Shown here one piece after another: positions 21,686 to 30,900 of a stretch of DNA of 38,195 bases. The notes under the pieces were generated by a model. The model did not search any database. It worked only from the letters and a program-made list of their open reading frames with translations, and was not told the origin of the DNA. The stretch is from a virus, in IMG/VR virus record IMGVR_UViG_3300020141_000764, positions 1 through 38,195 of that record, one strand, 5' to 3'. Numbering within the stretch: the first letter of the stretch is position 1; the number at the start of each line of letters is the position of its first letter. A program made the translations under genes and the position numbers.

Positions 21686-22477
21686 TTATAACCATTGTGA
21701 ATTTGCAGGATCTTGTAAGAAAGATATAATAGAATTACTAGAAGAAATTTCTTCATTTAAATCTTCCTTTTGCCTATCAAATCCATATTTTCTAATTTGA
21801 AATTGAGATCTTTCTGCTTTTAAAAAGTTTAATTTTTGCATTAACCCATTTCTTTCTGTTTGAAGAGGGGTTATTTGTGAATTTAAATTTGATATTGAAG
21901 TTGCATATCCAGTACAATTAGTAACCCCTGGACAAACAGGAAGAGTTGTTCTTGCAACTCCAACATCTCCATAATAAACACCAAGAGAAATTGGAACAAT
22001 TATATCTTCTGTGCCTATTCCAATATTTCCAGTATTTAATGTTCCATCAATTTCTGCATATGGATTTGGAGATGTATAAGTATATCCTCTATATTGAAGA
22101 CCATCTGCATATGCTGTAATTGTATTAATACCAAGAAAGAATGGATTATAAGTGAATGGAAATATTCCTGAAGTACTAAATCCTGTAGCCCCACCACAAC
22201 CACAATCATTAGCAGTTTGCCCAACACTCAAGATGGTGTTTTGAAGTCCTACAATTTTTACATTTATTTCTATTATTTTGGCATCCAATTTATTAATAGG
22301 ACCATTAAAATATTCTAAAGTTTCTTGAATACCATATAATTTATACTCAGACCCATCTTGTAAAGGAACAGTAAACCCATTTTCTGTTGTTATTACTTGT
22401 TGAATTTGCTCAGTATTAGATCTTATTTCTTGTTGATATAAAGATATCAATGCTTCAGTGGTTGTGGTAATTGCCAT
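21686..22477 (-). CDS. Probable virion structural protein with coiled-coil ends, 263 aa
   Basis: Function not recognised. The N-terminus (LISLYQQEIRSNTEQIQQVI) and the C-terminus (SNLNSQITPLQTERNGLMQK and beyond) are heptad-like coiled coils that could pair as an antiparallel hairpin. The middle (about residues 90-190) is beta-rich, with Gly/Tyr/Thr text (GLQYRGYTYTSPNPYAEIDG) and cysteines in NDCGCGG and VCPGVTNC. Thr/Asn/Tyr-rich composition and late-promoter control suggest a fibre or neck-associated virion protein. It is alone on the minus strand between + strand late genes. Confidence 0.75.
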   Translation of the reverse strand: MAITTTTEALISLYQQEIRSNTEQIQQVITTENGFTVPLQDGSEYKLYGIQETLEYFNGPINKLDAKIIEINVKIVGLQNTILSVGQTANDCGCGGATGFSTSGIFPFTYNPFFLGINTITAYADGLQYRGYTYTSPNPYAEIDGTLNTGNIGIGTEDIIVPISLGVYYGDVGVARTTLPVCPGVTNCTGYATSISNLNSQITPLQTERNGLMQKLNFLKAERSQFQIRKYGFDRQKEDLNEEISSSNSIISFLQDPANSQWL

Positions 22478-22500
22478 AAATTACAAAATGTAGGTAATGG

Positions 22501-22507
22501 TATTTAT
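22501..22507 (-). promoter_or_regulatory. Late promoter motif ATAAATA (minus strand)
   Basis: Minus-strand half of the palindrome TATTTAT-TG-ATAAATA, 23 bases ahead of the 263-aa gene's ATG. Confidence 0.65.
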
Positions 22508-22509
22508 TG

Positions 22510-22516
22510 ATAAATA
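22510..22516 (+). promoter_or_regulatory. Late promoter motif ATAAATA (plus strand)
   Basis: Plus-strand half of the same palindrome, 32 bases ahead of the 1799-aa gene's ATG; AAGGA lies between. Confidence 0.65.
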
Positions 22517-22548
22517 AGACAGAAGAAATATAGTAAGGATACTCTACA

Positions 22549-25500
22549 ATGCCTTTAGCGAGACTAGAGAACTTTTTGAAGAATTTAAATGGAAATACTT
22601 TATATGTAGATCCTAATGAATTAGATAGCTCAGATTCTATTGAAAACAGAGGAAACTCTAGAATTAGACCATTTAAAACGATCCAAAGGGCTTTAATTGA
22701 AGCTGCAAGATTTTCATATATACCTGGACCTAATAATGATCTATTTGACCAAACAACGATTTTAATTTCTCCAGGAACTCATTTTATTGATAATAGACCT
22801 GGATTTTATGTAGATCAAAATCAGGTTCTTAGAGATATTAATAATTCATCAAGGACTATATCTGAATTAAATATTTCTTCAAATTTTGATTTAGATGACC
22901 CAGCAAATGTACTGTACATATTTAATAGTGCAGATGGAGGAGTAATATTACCTAAGGGAACATCTATTGTTTCTACTGATCTCAGAAAAACTAAGATTAA
23001 ACCAAAGTTTGTCCCCAATCCTATCAATGATTTAATTGCTCCTGCTGCTATTTTTAGGCTTACTGGTGCTTGTTACATTTATGGATTTACTATTTTTGAT
23101 GGAGATCCAGTAGGAAAAGTTTATAGTAATTACACTACAAATACTTCAGTACCAAATTATTCTCACCATAAATTAACTGCATTTGAATATGCAGATGATA
23201 GTAATACTTTAATAAGAAATGGAGTAGATACTGGATATACAGATTTAGAAGCATATTACTATAAATTAAGTCTAGCATATGGTGCTCAATCTGGAAGAAG
23301 TATTATTGATGGATTTACCAATTTCCAACCAAATGTTGATGAAAATAGAATAGTTGGTGAGTTAGGTGTTGGATCAATCAGCATTATAGCTGCAGTTTCT
23401 GGTAATGGTACTTCAGGAACTAATGTCATTACGGTACAGACTCAAACACCTCATGGACTTTCTCCATTAACGCCAATTCTACTTTCTGGTCTTGGACAAG
23501 ATGAAGGACCAACAAGTGAATTAGAGTATAATGGAAATTATGTTGTTGCCCAGGTAACTAGCGAAACTGAGTTTACATATTTACTTTCAAATGTTCCTAC
23601 TCAAACTCTAAATCCAAGTGTTTCTGGAGCAACAGTTAAGGTAATCTCAGATACAGTATCATCTGCATCTCCATACATATACAATTGTAGTTTGAAATCC
23701 GTCTATGGCATGAATGGTATTCATGCTGATGGTTCTAAAGTATCTGGATTTAAATCAGTTGTCACTGCACAATTTACTGGAATTTCTCTACAAAAAGACG
23801 ATAGGGCTTTTGTAGAATATGATGAAGCAGTTGGTGGATATAATTACCAAGAAAATTATGGTGTTGATAAATTCCTTCACCAATCATCTAGAGCAAGATA
23901 TAGACCATCTTGGGAAAGTTTCCATGTAAAGGCAAGCAATAATTCATTCATTCAGTGTGTATCTATTTTTGCTATTGGTTATGCTAAGCAGTTTGTAACT
24001 GAAAGTGGTGGTGATCAATCAATTACAAACTCCAACTCTAACTTTGGATCTATATCTTTATTCTCAACTGGTTTCAAAGATACTGTTTTAGCAAAAGACA
24101 ATCATGCATTCATAACCCACATTATCCCACCAAAAGATATCTCATCAATTGAAAGTGATGTTAGATATGTTGATATAGATGCTACCTTAACATCAGCAAA
24201 AGCACCTTCAAATCAAAATACTAGAGTATATCTGAAAGGATATATTGATTTGCTAGATCCACCTCCAAATAATGTTAGAAATTTTGTTATTGGTGGTAAG
24301 CAAAATGATACTATATCATTTAAGAGAGCAAATGATCAATATTCTATTCCTATAAATCCAAGTTATAAATCTGAGTATGATGTAACTGGAATTGATACTG
24401 ATACCAATATCATTACACTTTCTAGTGTATCTGGAATATCTACAGGAATATCTGGTAAAATTATTTCTGGTACTGGAGAACTTCCAGATGGAATAGTAGT
24501 AGATAAACTTTATAATTTAAGATTGACTGGAGGAACTGGAATTAGATTATATTCTAATTCTCTTAATGCAGAAACAAATACTGCACCAATAGATATAAAA
24601 AATAGCGTAGGATTAACTACATCAAATTTAAAATTTGTTAGTAGAATTTCTGAAAAAAATTCTGGTGATGTTGGAAGTCCTGTTCAATGGGATGAAACTG
24701 CTTTAAATTGGTATGTTGGAGTAAACTCAGTAGGTTCTGGCGCAACTGACTTTTTCTTAAACTTAATTGGAGTTACTGCTCCAGGTTCATTCTTTACTAG
24801 AAAAGTTGATTCAAGATTCAATAAAGATAAACTCTATAGAGTAAGAATAGTAATACCAAAAGAATCAGAAAACTCTTCTGATTTATCCTCTGGATTTATA
24901 ATTCAAAAAGCATCTAATGCTTTAGATTCAGCATTATATCAAGCAGATAGTGAGCAATTAGTATCTTCTAATCCAATTAATCAAATAAGAAATGATGGAG
25001 CTATTGTAGATGCTTGGTATTCTTCTGGGACAGCTACTATAGTAACTAGCAAACCACATAAATTAAATGTTGGGGATGCTATTGAAGTATACAATTTAAA
25101 GAGTACTAATGAACCAAACCCAGTAGGATTGGGTAGTGCAACAGGATATAATGGAAGATTTACTGTTGCAAGTGTAATTAATGAAATTAGGTTTACATAT
25201 ACAATTTCAAGAAATCCTGGAACAATAACTTTAGGAACTTCTGCTGTTGCAAGTTGGTTGACAGAAAGGGATTGTGCTCAAACTTCAAATTATAGAGTTC
25301 CTCCATACACAATTTATGATACAAATAGAAATAATTTACCATATTTTGTCAATAAAAAGATAATTAATGATTATCAACTATATGATATTGAGACCATTCA
25401 GGAATATGTAGAACAAACTACTGATGGCATTTATCATGTAACCTTAAATGCATTTAAAAATACTCCTACTATTGTTCCATTTAATACAGAACAATATAAA

Positions 25501-27948
25501 CTATCTCAAAGTATAGAAAAATTATATCCAACTCAAGATTTAGACAATCCAATTGCAGATCCAGAAGGAACTATTAGTTTAGCTTCCAGAAAACAAATTG
25601 GCACAGTGTCAGTTAATGATGTTAAAAAAAGCGTTACTAGGGAAACACTAACATCATACCTTAAGGATTTTAATTTAACATCTAAAATTTCAGGTATTAC
25701 TACATATTATGATTCTGGAACATCATCTGGTATTGGAACAGTAACAACTTCAATTCCTCATGGATTAGGTGGAATTAGAAGACTTACTGTTACAACTGCA
25801 GGAACAGGATATGTTAATGGATTATTTTATGATGTTCCTCTTTGTGGTGGAAGTGGATCTAATGCAACAGCAAATATTAGAGTAGCATCTAATGTAGTAG
25901 CAGAAGCTAGTATTCAAAATCAAGGATCTGGTTATCTCTCTGGAGATCTATTAAGAGTTAGGGGAATTCCTGGATCTACTAATGACTGTTTCTTAACTGT
26001 ATCCACTGTTAATTACAGTGCATCAGATACTGATACAATTCAAATCCTTGGATGTGCCAAAGAACAAAATAATGGAACATTTGTTATACAATCAGTAAAA
26101 TCAAATACAATTACATATTATAATAATAATGTAACTCCAGAAACTCCTGCAAATGCAGTATCATTCTTATCTGGAATTGGATACCAAATAAGAAATAGTC
26201 CAGATGGATCTGTATATAGTGCATTAACAGATACTACAACAATAACTACTCAATTACCACACTCATTTGCTGTTGGTAGTAAAGTTATTTTTGATGATGC
26301 AATTGGAAATCCAGCTCAAAAAATTGGAATTTCTACTATTTCTACAGTTACTGGAATTACTACATTTACTGTAAAAGGAGATGCCAGTAATGCAGTAAGA
26401 GTATTTGGTGCAGGTTTACTTTCAAATCCAAAAGATACTTCAATTACTAATGAAAATTTAAACTCAAGACTGTTTACTATTCTTGGTGGATATAAAGGAG
26501 CAATCTCTCAACAAATATCTGCATCAGTTTCTAATTTCTTAATAAATGATCTTTATGGATTAGATAAAGGAGATTTTATACAAATCAATTCAGAAATTAT
26601 GCTTATTACCAGGATTTCTGGTGGTGAAATTTATGTTAAGAGAGCATTATTTGGAACTAGAGCAGTAGCGCATGAAAATAATTCAAATATTAAGAGAATT
26701 AAAATAGTACCAATTGAACTTAGAAGAAATTCTATCATTCGTGCATCTGGTCATACCTTTGAATATACTGGATTTGGTCCTGGTAACTATTCAACAGGAA
26801 TGCCAACAAACCAAGATAGAATTCTTTCTGATACTGAGGTATTAACTTCACAATCTCTGAATAGTAGAGGAGGTTTAGTAGTTTATACTGGAATGAATAG
26901 TGATGGTGAATTTTATATTGGTAAAACTAAATTTGATGCAGTAACTGGCAAGCAAATTGATGTTGGACTTCCAGAAGCAGAATCTTCTAATGCTGCAACT
27001 CTTGATGTTGTTGTTGCTAACAAAGTAATTATTAATGATGAATTGGATGGAACAACTGCTGCAGCAAATCTTAATAAACTTACAGTATCCACTGATGCAT
27101 TTATTGTTGGAATTACTACAGTAGCAAGCATTCAAGATACTACAGATCCTTCTAATGGAGCTTTAGTTGTTCTTGGTGGAGTTGGAATAGATAAAAGTGT
27201 TAATATTGGAGAAAACTTAAAAGTAATTGGAACTGCAGGTATTTCATCAATAAGAATTGGAATTGCATCAGCATCTACTATTGATACTTCTGCACAAAAT
27301 TTATATTTAAATTCTGCTGGTGGAAATGTTATTGTTAATGATAATTTACATGTATCTGACAATATAAGAGTTGCTGGACTTTCTACCTTTGTTTCTAATG
27401 TAAGTGCTGGTGCTAGTATAACTTCAGTTGGAGATATTGTTGCTGGTTCTAGTGCTCAGTTCAAAGGATATGGAACTATCCCTATTAGTGGAATCATCAT
27501 GTGGTCTGGATCTGTAGCAACCATTCCTTCTGGATGGGCTCTTTGTGATGGTACAAGTGGAACTCCAGATTTAAGAGAAAGATTTATTGTTGGTGCTGGT
27601 GGCGATAATCCAGCAGTTGCTGGAACAGTTGGATACACACCAGGAACTCAGGGTGGATTAAATTCAGTAACATTAGATTCTACTCAGATTCCAGCACACA
27701 CCCATCTAGCAACATCTACTACAACAACTACAATATCTCCTGCCACTGTGTTAACTAGTTTAACTACTGCAACTGCAGCAAGGGGAACTCAGGGATCTAC
27801 TGCAATTATCTCAATCACTGAAAATTCATCAGGAACTAGTGGTATTTCTACAACTAACACAACAATTCAACCTAATACTGGTGGTGGTGGATCTCATGAA
27901 AATAGACCTCCATATTATGCACTTGCATTTATTATGAGAACTTTATAA
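22549..27948 (+). CDS. Giant tail fibre/baseplate protein, beta-helix plus tail-collar domain, 1799 aa
   Basis: Virion surface protein. Residues 15-60 (NTLYVDPNE, RIRPFKTIQRALIEAARF) are the usual start of a pectate-lyase-like right-handed beta-helix, which continues to about residue 540 (CYIYGFTIFDGDP, GIHADGSKVSGFKSVV, SNFGSISLFSTGFKDTV). A long series of beta modules follows, with GTGYVNGLF and GSGYLSGD motifs (about 1083 and 1126). The end (about 1643-1799) is a phage tail-collar domain as in T4 gp12 short tail fibres: PSGWALCDGTSGTPDLRERF, then IPAHTHLA, with the His-x-His that binds metal in gp12, and SHENRPPYYALAFIMR. Probably a receptor-contacting fibre or a gp10/gp12-like baseplate fibre. 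The stop codon lies within the next late promoter. Confidence 0.87.
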   Translation: MPLARLENFLKNLNGNTLYVDPNELDSSDSIENRGNSRIRPFKTIQRALIEAARFSYIPGPNNDLFDQTTILISPGTHFIDNRPGFYVDQNQVLRDINNSSRTISELNISSNFDLDDPANVLYIFNSADGGVILPKGTSIVSTDLRKTKIKPKFVPNPINDLIAPAAIFRLTGACYIYGFTIFDGDPVGKVYSNYTTNTSVPNYSHHKLTAFEYADDSNTLIRNGVDTGYTDLEAYYYKLSLAYGAQSGRSIIDGFTNFQPNVDENRIVGELGVGSISIIAAVSGNGTSGTNVITVQTQTPHGLSPLTPILLSGLGQDEGPTSELEYNGNYVVAQVTSETEFTYLLSNVPTQTLNPSVSGATVKVISDTVSSASPYIYNCSLKSVYGMNGIHADGSKVSGFKSVVTAQFTGISLQKDDRAFVEYDEAVGGYNYQENYGVDKFLHQSSRARYRPSWESFHVKASNNSFIQCVSIFAIGYAKQFVTESGGDQSITNSNSNFGSISLFSTGFKDTVLAKDNHAFITHIIPPKDISSIESDVRYVDIDATLTSAKAPSNQNTRVYLKGYIDLLDPPPNNVRNFVIGGKQNDTISFKRANDQYSIPINPSYKSEYDVTGIDTDTNIITLSSVSGISTGISGKIISGTGELPDGIVVDKLYNLRLTGGTGIRLYSNSLNAETNTAPIDIKNSVGLTTSNLKFVSRISEKNSGDVGSPVQWDETALNWYVGVNSVGSGATDFFLNLIGVTAPGSFFTRKVDSRFNKDKLYRVRIVIPKESENSSDLSSGFIIQKASNALDSALYQADSEQLVSSNPINQIRNDGAIVDAWYSSGTATIVTSKPHKLNVGDAIEVYNLKSTNEPNPVGLGSATGYNGRFTVASVINEIRFTYTISRNPGTITLGTSAVASWLTERDCAQTSNYRVPPYTIYDTNRNNLPYFVNKKIINDYQLYDIETIQEYVEQTTDGIYHVTLNAFKNTPTIVPFNTEQYKLSQSIEKLYPTQDLDNPIADPEGTISLASRKQIGTVSVNDVKKSVTRETLTSYLKDFNLTSKISGITTYYDSGTSSGIGTVTTSIPHGLGGIRRLTVTTAGTGYVNGLFYDVPLCGGSGSNATANIRVASNVVAEASIQNQGSGYLSGDLLRVRGIPGSTNDCFLTVSTVNYSASDTDTIQILGCAKEQNNGTFVIQSVKSNTITYYNNNVTPETPANAVSFLSGIGYQIRNSPDGSVYSALTDTTTITTQLPHSFAVGSKVIFDDAIGNPAQKIGISTISTVTGITTFTVKGDASNAVRVFGAGLLSNPKDTSITNENLNSRLFTILGGYKGAISQQISASVSNFLINDLYGLDKGDFIQINSEIMLITRISGGEIYVKRALFGTRAVAHENNSNIKRIKIVPIELRRNSIIRASGHTFEYTGFGPGNYSTGMPTNQDRILSDTEVLTSQSLNSRGGLVVYTGMNSDGEFYIGKTKFDAVTGKQIDVGLPEAESSNAATLDVVVANKVIINDELDGTTAAANLNKLTVSTDAFIVGITTVASIQDTTDPSNGALVVLGGVGIDKSVNIGENLKVIGTAGISSIRIGIASASTIDTSAQNLYLNSAGGNVIVNDNLHVSDNIRVAGLSTFVSNVSAGASITSVGDIVAGSSAQFKGYGTIPISGIIMWSGSVATIPSGWALCDGTSGTPDLRERFIVGAGGDNPAVAGTVGYTPGTQGGLNSVTLDSTQIPAHTHLATSTTTTTISPATVLTSLTTATAARGTQGSTAIISITENSSGTSGISTTNTTIQPNTGGGGSHENRPPYYALAFIMRTL

Positions 27949-27951
27949 ATA
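27944..27951 (+). promoter_or_regulatory. Perfect T4 late promoter TATAAATA
   Basis: Exact TATAAATA overlapping the TAA stop (27946-27948) of the 1799-aa gene, 26 bases ahead of the next ATG; AAGGGGGA supplies the ribosome-binding site. Confidence 0.8.
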
Positions 27952-27977
27952 ATACAAAAGGGGGATAGTGGAACCCG

Positions 27978-30900
27978 ATGCCATCACAAGAAAACTATTT
28001 TGTAGTAAGAACTGGTCTTGGTGTAGGAACACAAGCACTGTATGTGGATTCCAACACAAGAACAGTTGCTATAGGAAAGACAGTAGTAAGTGATAATGTA
28101 ACTCTTGATGTAACAGGAGATATAAGGTCAACAGAAAGTATCTATGCAGAAACGTCTTTTGGCGTAGGTACTATTAACCCAACTGTAGAATTTGATGTAA
28201 TTGGAACTGGATTAGTTTCTGATCAGTTTGGTGTTAATACTGATGCTGCTTCTTTAAGTGATTATAAAGTAAAGATTAATACAGATTATACAGAATCAGT
28301 TGTAATAACTGGACTTGGTTCAGTTGGTATTGGAGTATCTATTCCAAAATATGAATTAGATGTTCTAAAGAATTTCAGAGTAACTGGATTTTCTTCAATA
28401 ACTACTGCATATGTTGGATTTGCAACCATTGGAATTGCAACAATTGCATCTTCATACCTTGGAGTTACTACCATAGGTTTTGGAACAATTACAGCTTCCA
28501 GAACAGGTGTTGCCACTATTTCAGAAGCATTTGTTACTAATGCCAGAATAGGAATATCTACAATTTCTTTTGCTAATATTACAGATGAGCAAGTAGGAAT
28601 ATCTACTGTAGGGTATGTAAATGCAACTGATGTAAGAACAGGTATTGCTACTGTTGGATTTGCTACTATTACTAGTGCAATAATAGGTATTACTACAACA
28701 GATGTAGCAACAATTGGACGTGAAGTAGTTGGAATTTCATCAATTACATCTGCTTATATTGGATTATCAACTATTGGTCAAACTTATATTGGTATTGCTA
28801 CAGTAGGTTTTGCCACTATTACTGATGCTAGAATAGGAGTTGCCACTGTTGGTGTTGTAAGCATTACATCTGCTTATATTGGATTATCAACTATTGGTCA
28901 AACTTATATTGGCATTGCCACAGTAGGAATTGCTACTGTAGGTATTCTAACTGCATCTCAGTTCTTAACTGGCGTTGCTACAGTTGGAATAGCATCAATT
29001 GGATCAGAAACTGTCATAAATTCTGAAATTGTAAATCTTTTAGTTACTGGAATTACTACCACAGCAAAACTAGATGTTGGTATTGGTGGTACAATTATAA
29101 CAGCAGAACGATTTACTACTGAAGATGTATATGGAACAATTGGAACAGATTTTGTAAAAACAATTAATCCATTAGTTGGAATTAACACCACAGTTGCAAC
29201 TAGAACTTTAGATGTAAATGGTGATGTTAGAATTAGAGGAGAAGTAGTAGATGCATATAATAATGTAGGATTTGCATATTCAGTTCTTTCTTCTGGTTAT
29301 AATATTCCAGGAAGATTTTTAGATGCTGCAAATCTTTTAACAAGAAATAAAGAATTTATTGCTAATGAAATTGTAGGATTTATAACCAGTACAGATGGTC
29401 CTTTTGGTTATTATGGTCCTGATTTTGATTATGGAAGAGTTGGGGTTGCTACTGGAAGAGCAAAGTGTAGAAGAGATATTGGTTTAGTTATTGATGCAAT
29501 AGCATTTGATATTTCAAAGGGAGGAAATTCAAAATCTGTTGGAGCTGGTTTATCATATTACTCAGGAGTATCTTTACAGTACTTAGATGATTCTGTAGTA
29601 ATACCAACAGGATTTTCTACTGGATATGTAAAGAGAGCAACACTTGTTGGATTTAGCAGTATTGCAAGTCTATCAAGATATGTAATCAATAATGCTATTA
29701 TTCCAAAATCTTACCAAGTTCCACCAATATCTGGAAAAAATGCAGATGCTACTAGAGTAATTCTTGCAAATAAGCAATTAATTGCAGAAGTTGCAGTTGG
29801 TAGAATGTTAGCATTCTACACTGGATTTTCAGTTCCAGGTGGAAATCAAAATTGTGTTGATGACATTGTAGATGTAATAGAAGCAATTTGTTATAATTTA
29901 GAGATTGGTGGAAATGATCAGGTTTATGATGCTGCTAAGATTTACTTAGAAAATAATTATCTTCTCCAAGAAGAAGCACAATCAATCTACGCATTCAATC
30001 AAGCAAGAGATATGGCCATCCAGGCCATGAGAAATCAAAGTATTACTATTGGTGGGTATAGTGCATTAACTCAATATAAAGATAATACAATTGTAGGAGA
30101 TATCTCTGGACTTCCAGGAGTTTACAATCTTGGAGATTGTTCTGATACTGCTTCAGCAATCACTACATTTTTCCAGATAATCACTAATGCAATTGATGTA
30201 AATGTACAAACACTTCCTGCAACTAGAACTATTGCTGGAATTGGAAGCATTCCACAATTAATTGATACTGAACTTCTTCCAGATGGTGATAGTAATATTA
30301 ATCCAAATGCTTGTTCTAATGTAGTATCAGCAATTTATAGTTGTGTTGGCATTGTTACAACTATTATTAATAGTGGCCCACTTGTTGCTCCAAAAATCAA
30401 CAAACCAGTTGGGGAATTAGTTTGGTCTCCTCCAGGAGCAAAAGTTGGCAATGAATGGTTTGTAAGTAAGTTTGGTAATGACAGCAACCAAGGATTATCT
30501 CCTGGAGATGCCTTCTTAACTATCAAAAAAGCATGTTCATTGGCTGAACCTGGAGATACAGTAAGAGTTTTTGCTGGACTTTATGTTGAAGATGGTCCAA
30601 TTCAAGTAGCAGAAAGAGTTGCTGTTGTAGGAGAAGATTTAAGAAGAACCTTAGTTTCTGCTAGAGGACAAACTGACCTTTATCATGTAAGAAGAGGTTG
30701 TTATATTGCTCAACAATCTTTTGTTGGAATAGCAAATCCAAATGCTATGGTATCATTCCCAACTCAAGGTCTTGGGTATGCTGATGGAACTGAGCAAAAT
30801 TGGCAATCACCATATGTTCAGAACTGCACCAACTTTGTTCCTAATAGTGTTGGAATGAGGATTGATGGTAATAGAGCAGGTGGATTTAAGTCCATGGTTC

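Noticed and set aside
21574-21756. Minus-strand 60-aa frame ending GVSGFEPPLETF
   Set aside because: This is the well-known false protein produced by reading the tRNA T arm backwards.
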